A model generated the notes under the pieces. The model did no database searches, had not been told where the DNA came from, and saw only the letters and a program-made list of their open reading frames with translations. The position numbers were made by a program, and so were the translations under genes. Shown here piece after piece: positions 1-5,588 of a stretch of DNA of 6,246 nucleotides. The DNA is from SM23-62 sp964575235 (GTDB lineage Bacteria; Bacteroidota; Bacteroidia; Bacteroidales; SM23-62). The stretch covers positions 1-6,246 of the forward strand of contig CAZNQG010000155.1 of assembly GCA_964575235.1 (NCBI GenBank), written 5' to 3'. Numbering within the stretch: position 1 is the first letter of the stretch; the number at the start of each line of letters is the position of its first letter.

Positions 1-66
1 GTCCTGTACCGGCCGGTTACCGGCCTCCTTCCGTTCTATTTTTAAAAATCCCCTCGGATCTGCCAT
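1..66 (-). CDS. gltD: Glutamate synthase small subunit, N-terminal fragment (cut by window edge)
   Basis: The minus strand opens with ATG at 66-64 and stays open for 22 codons to the window edge, reading MADPRGFLKIERKEAGNRPV then QD. This matches the well-known start of bacterial GltD proteins (pattern M-x-x-P-x-GFL-x-x-x-R-x-x-x-x-x-RPV). GltD is the FAD-containing beta subunit. It oxidises NADPH and passes electrons through iron-sulfur clusters to the FMN site of GltB. The [4Fe-4S] cysteines and the FAD and NADPH domains lie outside the window. The gene follows the gltB stop codon by 18 nt, so the two are almost certainly co-transcribed and co-translated in stoichiometric amounts. The 18-nt gap (AATCAAAGCGTAAGAAAC) has no good Shine-Dalgarno sequence, which is common in Bacteroidota. 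Identity rests on the N-terminal motif plus gene order. Confidence 0.88.
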   Translation of the reverse strand, partial: MADPRGFLKIERKEAGNRPVQD

Positions 67-84
67 GTTTCTTACGCTTTGATT

Positions 85-3000
85 TTATAATACCCCCATG
101 CTCCCGCTTTCCTGGTTCTCCACATCCGTTTCCACCTCCTTGATTTTCCTTTTAAGGTCTTCCAGTTTTTCCTCTTCCAATACACGTTTGTACTCATAGG
201 GTATCACCTTCATGAATTTGGGAAGGTGGACATCCCATGCATCCAGGATATCCTTCGCCCGCTTGCTCCCGGTGTACCGATGGTGTTTCCGGATCAGTTC
301 CTTCAGTTCACGTATGTCCAGCAGGTCTTCCACCAGGGAGATCTCGACCATCCCCATGTTGCAGTAATAATCGAAATTCCCGTCCATATCCAAGACATAG
401 GCAATCCCTCCGCTCATTCCGGCGGCAAAATTCCTTCCCGTTTTTCCCAGGACCACGGTCCTGCCACCGGTCATGTATTCACAGCAGTGGTCCCCGGAAC
501 CCTCGACAACCGCAGTGGCCCCTGAATTCCTGACGCAGAACCTTTCCCCGGCAATGCCGTTGACATAAACCTCGCCGCTGGTGGCCCCGTAGAGAACCGT
601 ATTCCCTATGATGACGTTTTCTTCCGGACTGAAACGGCTGTCCTTCGGGGTGACCACGAAAATTTTACCCCCGGAAAGTCCCTTGCCCAGGTAATCGTTG
701 GCATCCCCTTCCAGTCTCAGGGTAACACCCCGGGTGAGGAAAGCCCCGAAGCTTTGTCCCGCCGACCCCTTAAAGCCGATGTGTATGGTATCGTCCGGAA
801 GCCCTTCCAGCCCGTACAGGGTTGAGATCCTGCCGGACAGCATGGTGCCGGTAGCCCGGTCCGTATTTTTGATGTCGTACTCCAGGACAACCTTTTCCCG
901 GTTCTCAAAGGCCGGGGCACACTTTTCAATCAGTTCCAGGTCAAGCACCTTACCGGGGAGGTCGCGCTTGGTGGTAGTAAAGCGTCTTTCGTGTTTCCCC
1001 GTCCCTTCGGGGACCCTGTTAATGGCCGAAACATCGACCATGGATGCCTTCCTGTGATCTTTGGGCTTCCGGATCTCAAGAAGGTCCACCCGGCCCACGA
1101 TGTCGTCGAATTTCGAATATCCAAGTTCGGCAAGAATCTCGCGTACCTCCATGGCTAGAAAGGTAAAATAATTTACCAGGTAGTCTGCCTTGCCGTTATA
1201 GCGCTGGCGGAGCTTTTCATCCTGGGTGGCGATCCCGACGGGGCAGGTATTGAGGTGGCATTTGCGCATCATGACACATCCCAGGCTGATCAGGGCCCCG
1301 GTTGAAATTCCGAATTCTTCCGCCCCCATCAGGGCGGCCAGAACAATATCCAGTCCCGTTTTCATCTGCCCGTCCGTCTGCAGGATAACGTTTCTCCTCA
1401 GGTTGTTCATCACCAGTGTCTGCTGGGTCTCGGAAAGCCCGATCTCGAGCGGGAGTCCCGCGTGCTTGATGGAACTTGAGGGACTGGCCCCGGTTCCTCC
1501 TTCCGAACCGCTGATGGTGATGATGTCGGCCCCGGCTTTAGCCACACCCGCGGCGATGGTGCCTACACCCGAAGCTGAGACCAGCTTCACGCTGACTTTC
1601 GCCTTCGGATTTACGTTCTTAAGGTCGAAGATAAGCTGGGCCAGGTCTTCGATGGAATAGATGTCGTGGTGGGGTGGAGGAGAAATGAGGGTGATACCCG
1701 GTATGGAATACCTGGTTTTCGCTATGATCTTGTCCACCTTGTGACCGGGCAGCTGTCCCCCCTCACCGGGTTTTGCCCCCTGTGCGATCTTGATTTGTAT
1801 CTCATCCGCATTGACCAGATAATAATTGGTCACACCGAACCTCCCCGACGCGATCTGCTTGATGGCGCTCCGTGCACTGCTGCCGTCCGGCCTGGGCAGG
1901 AAGCGTTCGGGATCCTCTCCTCCCTCGCCGGTATTGCTGCGGCCTCCGATCCTGTTCATGGCCGTGGCCAGGGCCTCATGTGCCTCCCTCGAGATCGATC
2001 CGTAAGACATGGCCCCGGTCACAAAACGCTTGAAGATGGCTTCTATGGGCTCGACCTTTTTGGTGTCGATCGGGTTCTTTTTCAGGCGGAAAAATCCCCG
2101 CAGGAAGGTGGGCTTCTGGTTTTGCTCGTTCACCAGGGAGGAAAAGAGCTTGAACCGTTGGTAATCGTTCGTCCGGACAGCCCATTGCAAATGCGCTATG
2201 GTTTCCGGGTTCCATGCATGATGCTCCCCCTTTACCCGGTAGTGATAGGTGCCTGCGCTCTGTACCATGCCGCCCTCACAGGACTGGCTGAATGCTTCCC
2301 TGTGGGGAATGATCGCTTCGCGGGCGATCTCTTTAATCCCGATCCCCCCGATGCGACTGACGGTACCCTCGAAATAACGGTCGATGCATTCCCGGTTCAG
2401 TCCCACAGCCTCAAAGATCTGCGATGAACGATAGGACCTCAGGGTTGAAATGCCCATTTTGGAAAGGATCTTGAGCAAACCCTTGTTGATGGCCTTCATG
2501 TAATTCTCTTCGGCCTTCTGGTAATCCAGCTGTATGACCTTTTCCTCCACCAGTTTTTCTATGACCGCAAATGCCAGGTAGGGATTGATTACGCTGGCCC
2601 CGTAACCGAAAAGGAGGGCGAAATGGTGGACTTCCCTTGCTTCTGCCGTTTCCAGAACGATGTCGATTTGCATTCTCTTGCGCCGCTCGATCAGGCGGTG
2701 ATGCAGGGCTGACACGGCAAGCAGGGATGGGATGGGTACCAGGTCCTTGCTTATTCCCCGGTCCGTAAGGATGATGTAGTTCTTGCCCTCGTCAACGGCC
2801 TGCTCTGCCCGGCTCAGGATCTTCTCCAAGGCCTTCTCAAGGGCTTTGGGTCCCTTGCCGGCCGGAAAATGAAGCGGGATGGTCTCCGACGAAAAACCCT
2901 TGTAGCGCAGGTTGGCGATGACCTGGAAATAGGTATTGCTTACCACGGGACTGTTCAGCTTGATCATTTTGCTGTGCTGGGGGCCTTCGTGCAGCAGGTT

Positions 3001-4632
3001 GTCCTGCAGGGATCCCACATAGCCCGTGAGGCTCATGACCAGTTCTTCCCGGATCGGGTCAATGGCCGGATTGGTGACCTGGGCAAAGAGCTGCCGGAAA
3101 TAATTGAACAAACGCTGGGGCTTGTCGGACAGCACGGCCATCGGTGTATCGTTTCCCATACTCCCGACCGGCTCCTGCCCTTTCTCGACCATTCCGGATA
3201 TGATGAATTCCACGTCTTCCTTGGAGTAACCGAAGGCCTTCAGGTAGCAGTTGTAATCATCGCCCATATCCGGGGAGACCCTCCTGCCCACTTCGATGTC
3301 GGTAAGGTTCACCCGGTTCTGCGAAAGCCATTCACGGTAAGGATTGTGGGTCGCCAGGGATTCTTTCAGTTCGGGATCGTAATGGATCTTCCCTTCCTTC
3401 GTGTCGATCAGGAGCATTTTCCCCGGCTTCAGCCTGCCTTTTTCTACGATTTCCTGGGCGGGAAAATACTTCACCCCCACCTCCGAGCCCATGACCACGA
3501 TGTCTTTGTCTGTGATCACGTAGCGGGAGGGGCGAAGGCCGTTCCGGTCGAGTGTGCCCCCGATGTAACGCCCGTCCGAGAAAATAAGGGAGGCCGGTCC
3601 GTCCCAGGGCTCCAGGAAGGTGGAATGGTATTCGTAGAAAGACCGCAGATCTTCCGAAATCGGGTTCTTTGTGTTCCAGGATTCGGGGACCAAAATGGAG
3701 ACCGCATGCGGTAAGGATTTTCCCGTGAGATACATGAATTCCAGGACGTTGTCCAGGCTGGCGGAGTCTGATTTATCGGGCTCAACGATCGGGTATATCT
3801 TGCTCAGGTCATCGTCCAGGTAATGCGATTGCAGAACGGACTCCCGGGCTTTCATCCAGTACCGGTTGCCTCTTATGGTGTTGATCTCGCCGTTGTGAGC
3901 CAGTAACCGGAAGGGCTGTGCCAGGTCCCATGACGGAAAGGTATTCGTCGAAAAACGCGAATGCACCAGCGCGATGGCTGAGGATAGACGTTTATCCTGA
4001 AGATCCAGGTAATATTCGCGAAGCTGCTCGGAAGTAAGCATCCCCTTGTATATAAGCACCCGTGTCGAGAGGCTTGGAATGTAAAACTGTTTTGCCAGGG
4101 ACATGCCGGAACAGAGGATTTCGTTTTCAACACGTTTCCGCACAACGTACAACCTGCGTTCAAAATCGAGCTGTTCCATATCCGTCTCGAGCAGGACCTG
4201 CTTCATTGCGGGCTCGGCAGCCTTTGCCAGGTCACCGATGGTGGTGTTGTCGCGGGGGACTTCCCGGTATCCGATGATCGAGATCCCTTCCTCCTGTACG
4301 ACCCTTTCGAAGATCCTGAGACATTCTTCCTCCTGTTTTCTTTCCTTCGGAAGAAACAGGATTCCGGTGCCGAACTGCCCCTCCGGAGGCACATTGAATC
4401 CCTGGATCAGGTAAAAGTCCCTCGGAACCTGGATCATAATACCTGCGCCATCACCCGTCTTGCTGTCGGCCCCTTCCGCACCACGGTGTGTCATATTCTC
4501 CAGAACCTCCAGTCCCATTTCAATGATCTCATGAGACTTCCGGCCACGGATATGGGTAACGAACCCGATGCCGCAGCCATCGTGCTCGAAGCCGGCCCGG
4601 TACAAACCCTCCTCTATCGGCCTGAATCTCAT
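85..4632 (-). CDS. gltB: Glutamate synthase (NADPH-type) large subunit
   Basis: GltB is the alpha subunit of cytosolic glutamate synthase. It hydrolyses glutamine, channels the ammonia to 2-oxoglutarate and reduces the 2-iminoglutarate to glutamate with electrons delivered by GltD. At 1515 aa it is full length for the family. Domains in order: a class II glutamine amidotransferase (about 20-430) with catalytic Cys20 in HDGCGIGF, implying removal of a 19-residue propeptide, and Asn247-Gly248 in HNGEINTIRGN as likely oxyanion-hole residues; a central linking domain (about 480-770); an FMN-binding TIM barrel (about 830-1200) with GAMSYGS at 873-879, GEGGQLPG at 956-963 and SGSEGGTGAS from 1041; the [3Fe-4S] ligands Cys1119, Cys1125 and Cys1130 (C-x5-C-x4-C); and a C-terminal glycine-rich beta-helix (about 1260-1450). 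ATG at 4632 is chosen because no other start lies between it and an in-frame stop upstream, and AAGGA sits 9 nt before it. No frameshift or missing key residue is visible. It is the first gene of gltBD. Confidence 0.98.
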   Translation of the reverse strand: MRFRPIEEGLYRAGFEHDGCGIGFVTHIRGRKSHEIIEMGLEVLENMTHRGAEGADSKTGDGAGIMIQVPRDFYLIQGFNVPPEGQFGTGILFLPKERKQEEECLRIFERVVQEEGISIIGYREVPRDNTTIGDLAKAAEPAMKQVLLETDMEQLDFERRLYVVRKRVENEILCSGMSLAKQFYIPSLSTRVLIYKGMLTSEQLREYYLDLQDKRLSSAIALVHSRFSTNTFPSWDLAQPFRLLAHNGEINTIRGNRYWMKARESVLQSHYLDDDLSKIYPIVEPDKSDSASLDNVLEFMYLTGKSLPHAVSILVPESWNTKNPISEDLRSFYEYHSTFLEPWDGPASLIFSDGRYIGGTLDRNGLRPSRYVITDKDIVVMGSEVGVKYFPAQEIVEKGRLKPGKMLLIDTKEGKIHYDPELKESLATHNPYREWLSQNRVNLTDIEVGRRVSPDMGDDYNCYLKAFGYSKEDVEFIISGMVEKGQEPVGSMGNDTPMAVLSDKPQRLFNYFRQLFAQVTNPAIDPIREELVMSLTGYVGSLQDNLLHEGPQHSKMIKLNSPVVSNTYFQVIANLRYKGFSSETIPLHFPAGKGPKALEKALEKILSRAEQAVDEGKNYIILTDRGISKDLVPIPSLLAVSALHHRLIERRKRMQIDIVLETAEAREVHHFALLFGYGASVINPYLAFAVIEKLVEEKVIQLDYQKAEENYMKAINKGLLKILSKMGISTLRSYRSSQIFEAVGLNRECIDRYFEGTVSRIGGIGIKEIAREAIIPHREAFSQSCEGGMVQSAGTYHYRVKGEHHAWNPETIAHLQWAVRTNDYQRFKLFSSLVNEQNQKPTFLRGFFRLKKNPIDTKKVEPIEAIFKRFVTGAMSYGSISREAHEALATAMNRIGGRSNTGEGGEDPERFLPRPDGSSARSAIKQIASGRFGVTNYYLVNADEIQIKIAQGAKPGEGGQLPGHKVDKIIAKTRYSIPGITLISPPPHHDIYSIEDLAQLIFDLKNVNPKAKVSVKLVSASGVGTIAAGVAKAGADIITISGSEGGTGASPSSSIKHAGLPLEIGLSETQQTLVMNNLRRNVILQTDGQMKTGLDIVLAALMGAEEFGISTGALISLGCVMMRKCHLNTCPVGIATQDEKLRQRYNGKADYLVNYFTFLAMEVREILAELGYSKFDDIVGRVDLLEIRKPKDHRKASMVDVSAINRVPEGTGKHERRFTTTKRDLPGKVLDLELIEKCAPAFENREKVVLEYDIKNTDRATGTMLSGRISTLYGLEGLPDDTIHIGFKGSAGQSFGAFLTRGVTLRLEGDANDYLGKGLSGGKIFVVTPKDSRFSPEENVIIGNTVLYGATSGEVYVNGIAGERFCVRNSGATAVVEGSGDHCCEYMTGGRTVVLGKTGRNFAAGMSGGIAYVLDMDGNFDYYCNMGMVEISLVEDLLDIRELKELIRKHHRYTGSKRAKDILDAWDVHLPKFMKVIPYEYKRVLEEEKLEDLKRKIKEVETDVENQESGSMGVL

Positions 4633-4715
4633 TTTACGATTTCCTTTTGCCTGAAGTGCAATAAAAAGAAGCCGCTCTCAGTTCTTCCTGAGAACGGCCT
4701 CCCTAGTTTTTTCAT
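4629..4715 (-). CDS. Possible leader ORF (28 aa) overlapping the gltB start
   Basis: ATG at 4715-4713 opens a 28-codon frame starting MKKLGRPFSGRTESGFFLLH and ending FRQKEIVK. Its TGA (4631-4629) overlaps the gltB ATG as ATGA, the arrangement typical of translational coupling. The frame runs through both arms of the leader hairpin and its U-rich tail, so a ribosome translating it would disrupt the terminator. Against it: the ATG has no Shine-Dalgarno sequence, the FF/LL residues are simply what a U-rich tract encodes, and a frame of this length can stay open by chance about one time in four. I recognise no protein family. It is reported as a regulatory leader ORF candidate, not as a protein with its own function. 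Confidence 0.35.
   Translation of the reverse strand: MKKLGRPFSGRTESGFFLLHFRQKEIVK
4642..4646 (-). promoter_or_regulatory. Ribosome binding site of gltB
   Basis: AAGGA on the minus strand ends 9 nt before the gltB ATG, a moderate Shine-Dalgarno match. It lies between the leader hairpin's U-rich tract and the start codon, and inside the 28-codon upstream ORF. Ribosomes finishing that ORF would pass over it and stop exactly at the gltB start. Confidence 0.5.
4660..4698 (-). terminator. Intrinsic terminator / attenuator hairpin in the gltB leader
   Basis: Read on the minus strand, GCCGTTCTCAG (4698-4688), loop GAAGAA (4687-4682) and CTGAGAGCGGC (4681-4671) form an 11-bp stem with one A-C mismatch. 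It is followed at once by the U-rich tract TTCTTTTTATT (4670-4660). This is the form of a factor-independent terminator, yet it lies about 28 nt before the gltB start and downstream of the promoter, so it would stop gltBD transcription before the first gene unless bypassed. No gene upstream needs a terminator here, because the neighbouring gene points away. Attenuation is therefore the simplest reading. On the plus strand the stem is followed by a six-T run only after about 8 nt, a weaker terminator with no gene to serve. Confidence 0.68.
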
Positions 4716-4719
4716 ATGA

Positions 4720-4751
4720 TCACAGGTATACCATCCTCAGTCTACCTCCTT
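4720..4751 (-). promoter_or_regulatory. Strong Shine-Dalgarno plus 5-codon ORF in the gltB leader
   Basis: AAGGAGGT (4751-4744, minus strand) matches the full eight bases of the usual bacterial anti-Shine-Dalgarno sequence. Nine nt later an ATG (4734-4732) begins ATG GTA TAC CTG TGA, encoding only MVYL. Such a strong site is rare in Bacteroidota and is far better than the one before gltB itself. It lies just upstream of the attenuator hairpin. It may load ribosomes to measure translation, hold a ribosome or protein, or pair within the RNA: TACCT occurs on both sides of it and can pair with its AGGTA. The sequence match is directly visible; the function is inferred. Confidence 0.4.
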
Positions 4752-4819
4752 CCTTCCATGCAGGTATTTCACAAGCCCGGTAAACCCTTTAGCGATGTAA
4801 TTTGCACTTCTCAACGGCG

Positions 4820-4851
4820 CAAATATATTTATTATTATCTTATAAATCAAA
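4820..4851 (-). promoter_or_regulatory. Main gltBD promoter (Bacteroidota sigma-ABfr type)
   Basis: On the minus strand the -33 element TTTG (4851-4848) is separated by 20 nt from the -7 element TATATTTG (4827-4820). Both match the Bacteroides consensus TTTG / TAnnTTTG at normal spacing, in strongly AT-rich DNA. Transcription would begin a few nt downstream, near 4812-4815, giving an untranslated leader of about 180 nt before gltB. That length leaves room for the attenuator. Confidence 0.75.
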
Positions 4852-4914
4852 AGCTAAAATGAGTCTTTTTTAACAGTTTTAAAATAAACACATTAAAAAT
4901 TTAGCAAATCATCA

Positions 4915-4922
4915 CAAATATA
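4915..4922 (-). promoter_or_regulatory. Possible second gltB promoter, -7 element
   Basis: A second TATATTTG, identical to the -7 box of the main promoter, lies 95 nt further upstream on the minus strand. No TTTG occurs at the right distance; the bases about 20 nt upstream read TGTTA. It is therefore either a weak or activator-dependent promoter or a chance match in AT-rich DNA. It overlaps the first of two ACTGTAAyAT repeats. Confidence 0.25.
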
Positions 4923-4948
4923 CTGTAATATGCGAATAACTGTAACAT
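4922..4948. repeat. Pair of ACTGTAAyAT direct repeats, possible operator
   Basis: ACTGTAATAT (4922-4931) and ACTGTAACAT (4939-4948) share nine of ten bases and start 17 nt apart, a little under two helical turns. A related sequence in the opposite orientation, TTAACAGT, lies at about 4870-4877. The pair sits immediately upstream of the candidate second gltB -7 box, where an activator or repressor dimer could bind. No known regulator motif is recognised. Confidence 0.25.
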
Positions 4949-5014
4949 ATTGGCAATTCAGGCTTTATGTTTGGGATCAGCGAGAAACTGAAGTTGCAGA
5001 TCCGATCCGGGCTC

Positions 5015-5076
5015 CGGGACAGGCAGGCAGTTCACATTCCACCGTCAGGAAAACGGATGTTTCGCAGGCTGTCCCG
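5015..5076. repeat. 8-bp inverted repeat with internal hairpin
   Basis: CGGGACAG (5015-5022) and CTGTCCCG (5069-5076) are perfect inverted copies separated by 46 nt. Inside, ACAT-x4-CCGT (5034-5045) can pair with ACGG-ATGT (5053-5060) around a 7-nt loop with a 4-nt bulge. If transcribed, the whole could fold into a branched stem upstream of the 138-aa gene. It could equally be a relic or chance; no RNA family is recognised. Confidence 0.3.
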
Positions 5077-5152
5077 AATATACAGGGATCGTTGAAACAT
5101 TTTTTCCTTATATTTAAAATCAGCATCCTAAAACCGCCTGATTGCATATTAC

Positions 5153-5569
5153 ATGGAAAAAAGAGATTACCTGATGATACAGATCGAGCAGCTCGGCCAG
5201 GTACTGGCCCAGATGCTCGGCCGCCTTTTACGGATCAGGCAATCCGGTGCAGCCAGCCTGAGCATTGAAGAAATTCAAAGTGTTTACCGCGATGAACTGG
5301 ACCTGGAGCTGGACCTGATCCTTGAAGCTCCCGGGGAAGATATCGCCGGATTGCTCACCGAAAAGGTGCCGTTCATGGACCGGCACCTGGAGAAAATGGC
5401 CGGGATCATGGTAGAGACTGCAGACATGCTGCGGGAAGCGGGAGATGAAGAGGGTGCGAGGAACCTGTTCGAAAAATGCATTGCCATCTACGAATATCTC
5501 CAGGAAAGCAGCGGTGTGTATTCCGTCGAGCGGATGATGAAAATTTCGGAATTAAGAAGCCGCCTATAG
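5153..5569 (+). CDS. Small acidic helical protein of unknown function
   Basis: This 138-aa protein has no signal peptide and no membrane segment, so it is probably cytosolic. The N-terminus, MEKRDYLMIQIEQLGQVLAQ, is an amphipathic helix followed by a basic stretch (GRLLRIRQ). The middle is acidic, with an alternating run at about 44-52 (DELDLELDL). The C-terminal third (about 85-138) looks like one and a half TPR-type helical hairpins, including MLREAGDEEGARNLFEKCIA. The opening motif DYL-x4-EQL with a hydrophobic helix resembles short proteins I recall as DUF6483; that is memory, not a search. ATG at 5153 is chosen because the N-terminus then matches that pattern; there is no Shine-Dalgarno sequence before it. 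It diverges from gltB and ends 19 nt from the convergent membrane-protein gene. No functional link to glutamate synthesis is shown. Confidence 0.8.
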   Translation: MEKRDYLMIQIEQLGQVLAQMLGRLLRIRQSGAASLSIEEIQSVYRDELDLELDLILEAPGEDIAGLLTEKVPFMDRHLEKMAGIMVETADMLREAGDEEGARNLFEKCIAIYEYLQESSGVYSVERMMKISELRSRL

Positions 5570-5585
5570 AAACCCCATCGTTTCT
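5568..5585. terminator. Weak inverted repeat between convergent genes
   Basis: AGAAAC (5568-5573) and GTTTCT (5580-5585) form a 6-bp stem with the 6-nt loop CCCATC. They span the gap between the stop of the plus-strand 138-aa gene and the stop of the minus-strand membrane-protein gene. The position suits a bidirectional terminator, but the stem is AT-rich and no T-run follows on either strand, so it would be weak at best. Confidence 0.2.
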
Positions 5586-5588
5586 TCA

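Larger units (their letters stand above)
4852..5152. other. Divergent intergenic region between gltB and the 138-aa gene
   Basis: About 300 nt without a convincing gene. The left half (to about 4960) is very AT-rich and holds the upstream gltB regulatory elements. The right half is GC-richer at 4990-5080 and then AT-rich again. For the plus-strand gene, TATGTTTG at 4966-4973 fits the Bacteroidota -7 consensus, but the nearest TTG is only 13 nt upstream of it. TATATTTA at 5109-5116 is a near match about 36 nt before the start codon, also without a well-placed -33 box. Neither is secure. Confidence 0.5.

Noticed and set aside
1666..2427. Plus-strand open frame of 253 codons inside gltB
   Set aside because: It lies antisense to the FMN-domain and linker part of gltB, where the minus-strand frame carries clear family motifs. 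Its translation has no recognisable domain and looks like a shadow of gltB codon bias.
2869..3714. Plus-strand open frame of 281 codons inside gltB
   Set aside because: It is antisense to the well-conserved amidotransferase and central-domain region of gltB, with no promoter, ribosome binding site or family signature. Long antisense frames are common in genes with this codon use.
4671..4712. The leader hairpin as a plus-strand terminator
   Set aside because: The T-run follows only after about 8 nt and no plus-strand gene ends nearby. The minus-strand reading, with the U-rich tract directly after the stem, fits much better.
4742..4759. Five-residue minus-strand ORF (MEGRR) ending at the strong Shine-Dalgarno
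   Set aside because: It has no ribosome binding site of its own, and its codons are simply the purine-rich Shine-Dalgarno region read in frame.
4660..4820. Known riboswitch in the gltB leader
   Set aside because: I looked for a recognisable metabolite-binding RNA, such as a glutamine-type aptamer, and saw no consensus. Only the terminator and ribosome-site features are supported.
4930..5268. Plus-strand open frame of 112 codons upstream of the 138-aa gene
   Set aside because: It overlaps the start of the better-supported 138-aa gene in another frame by more than 100 nt, its composition is not protein-like, and it crosses the AT-rich regulatory region.
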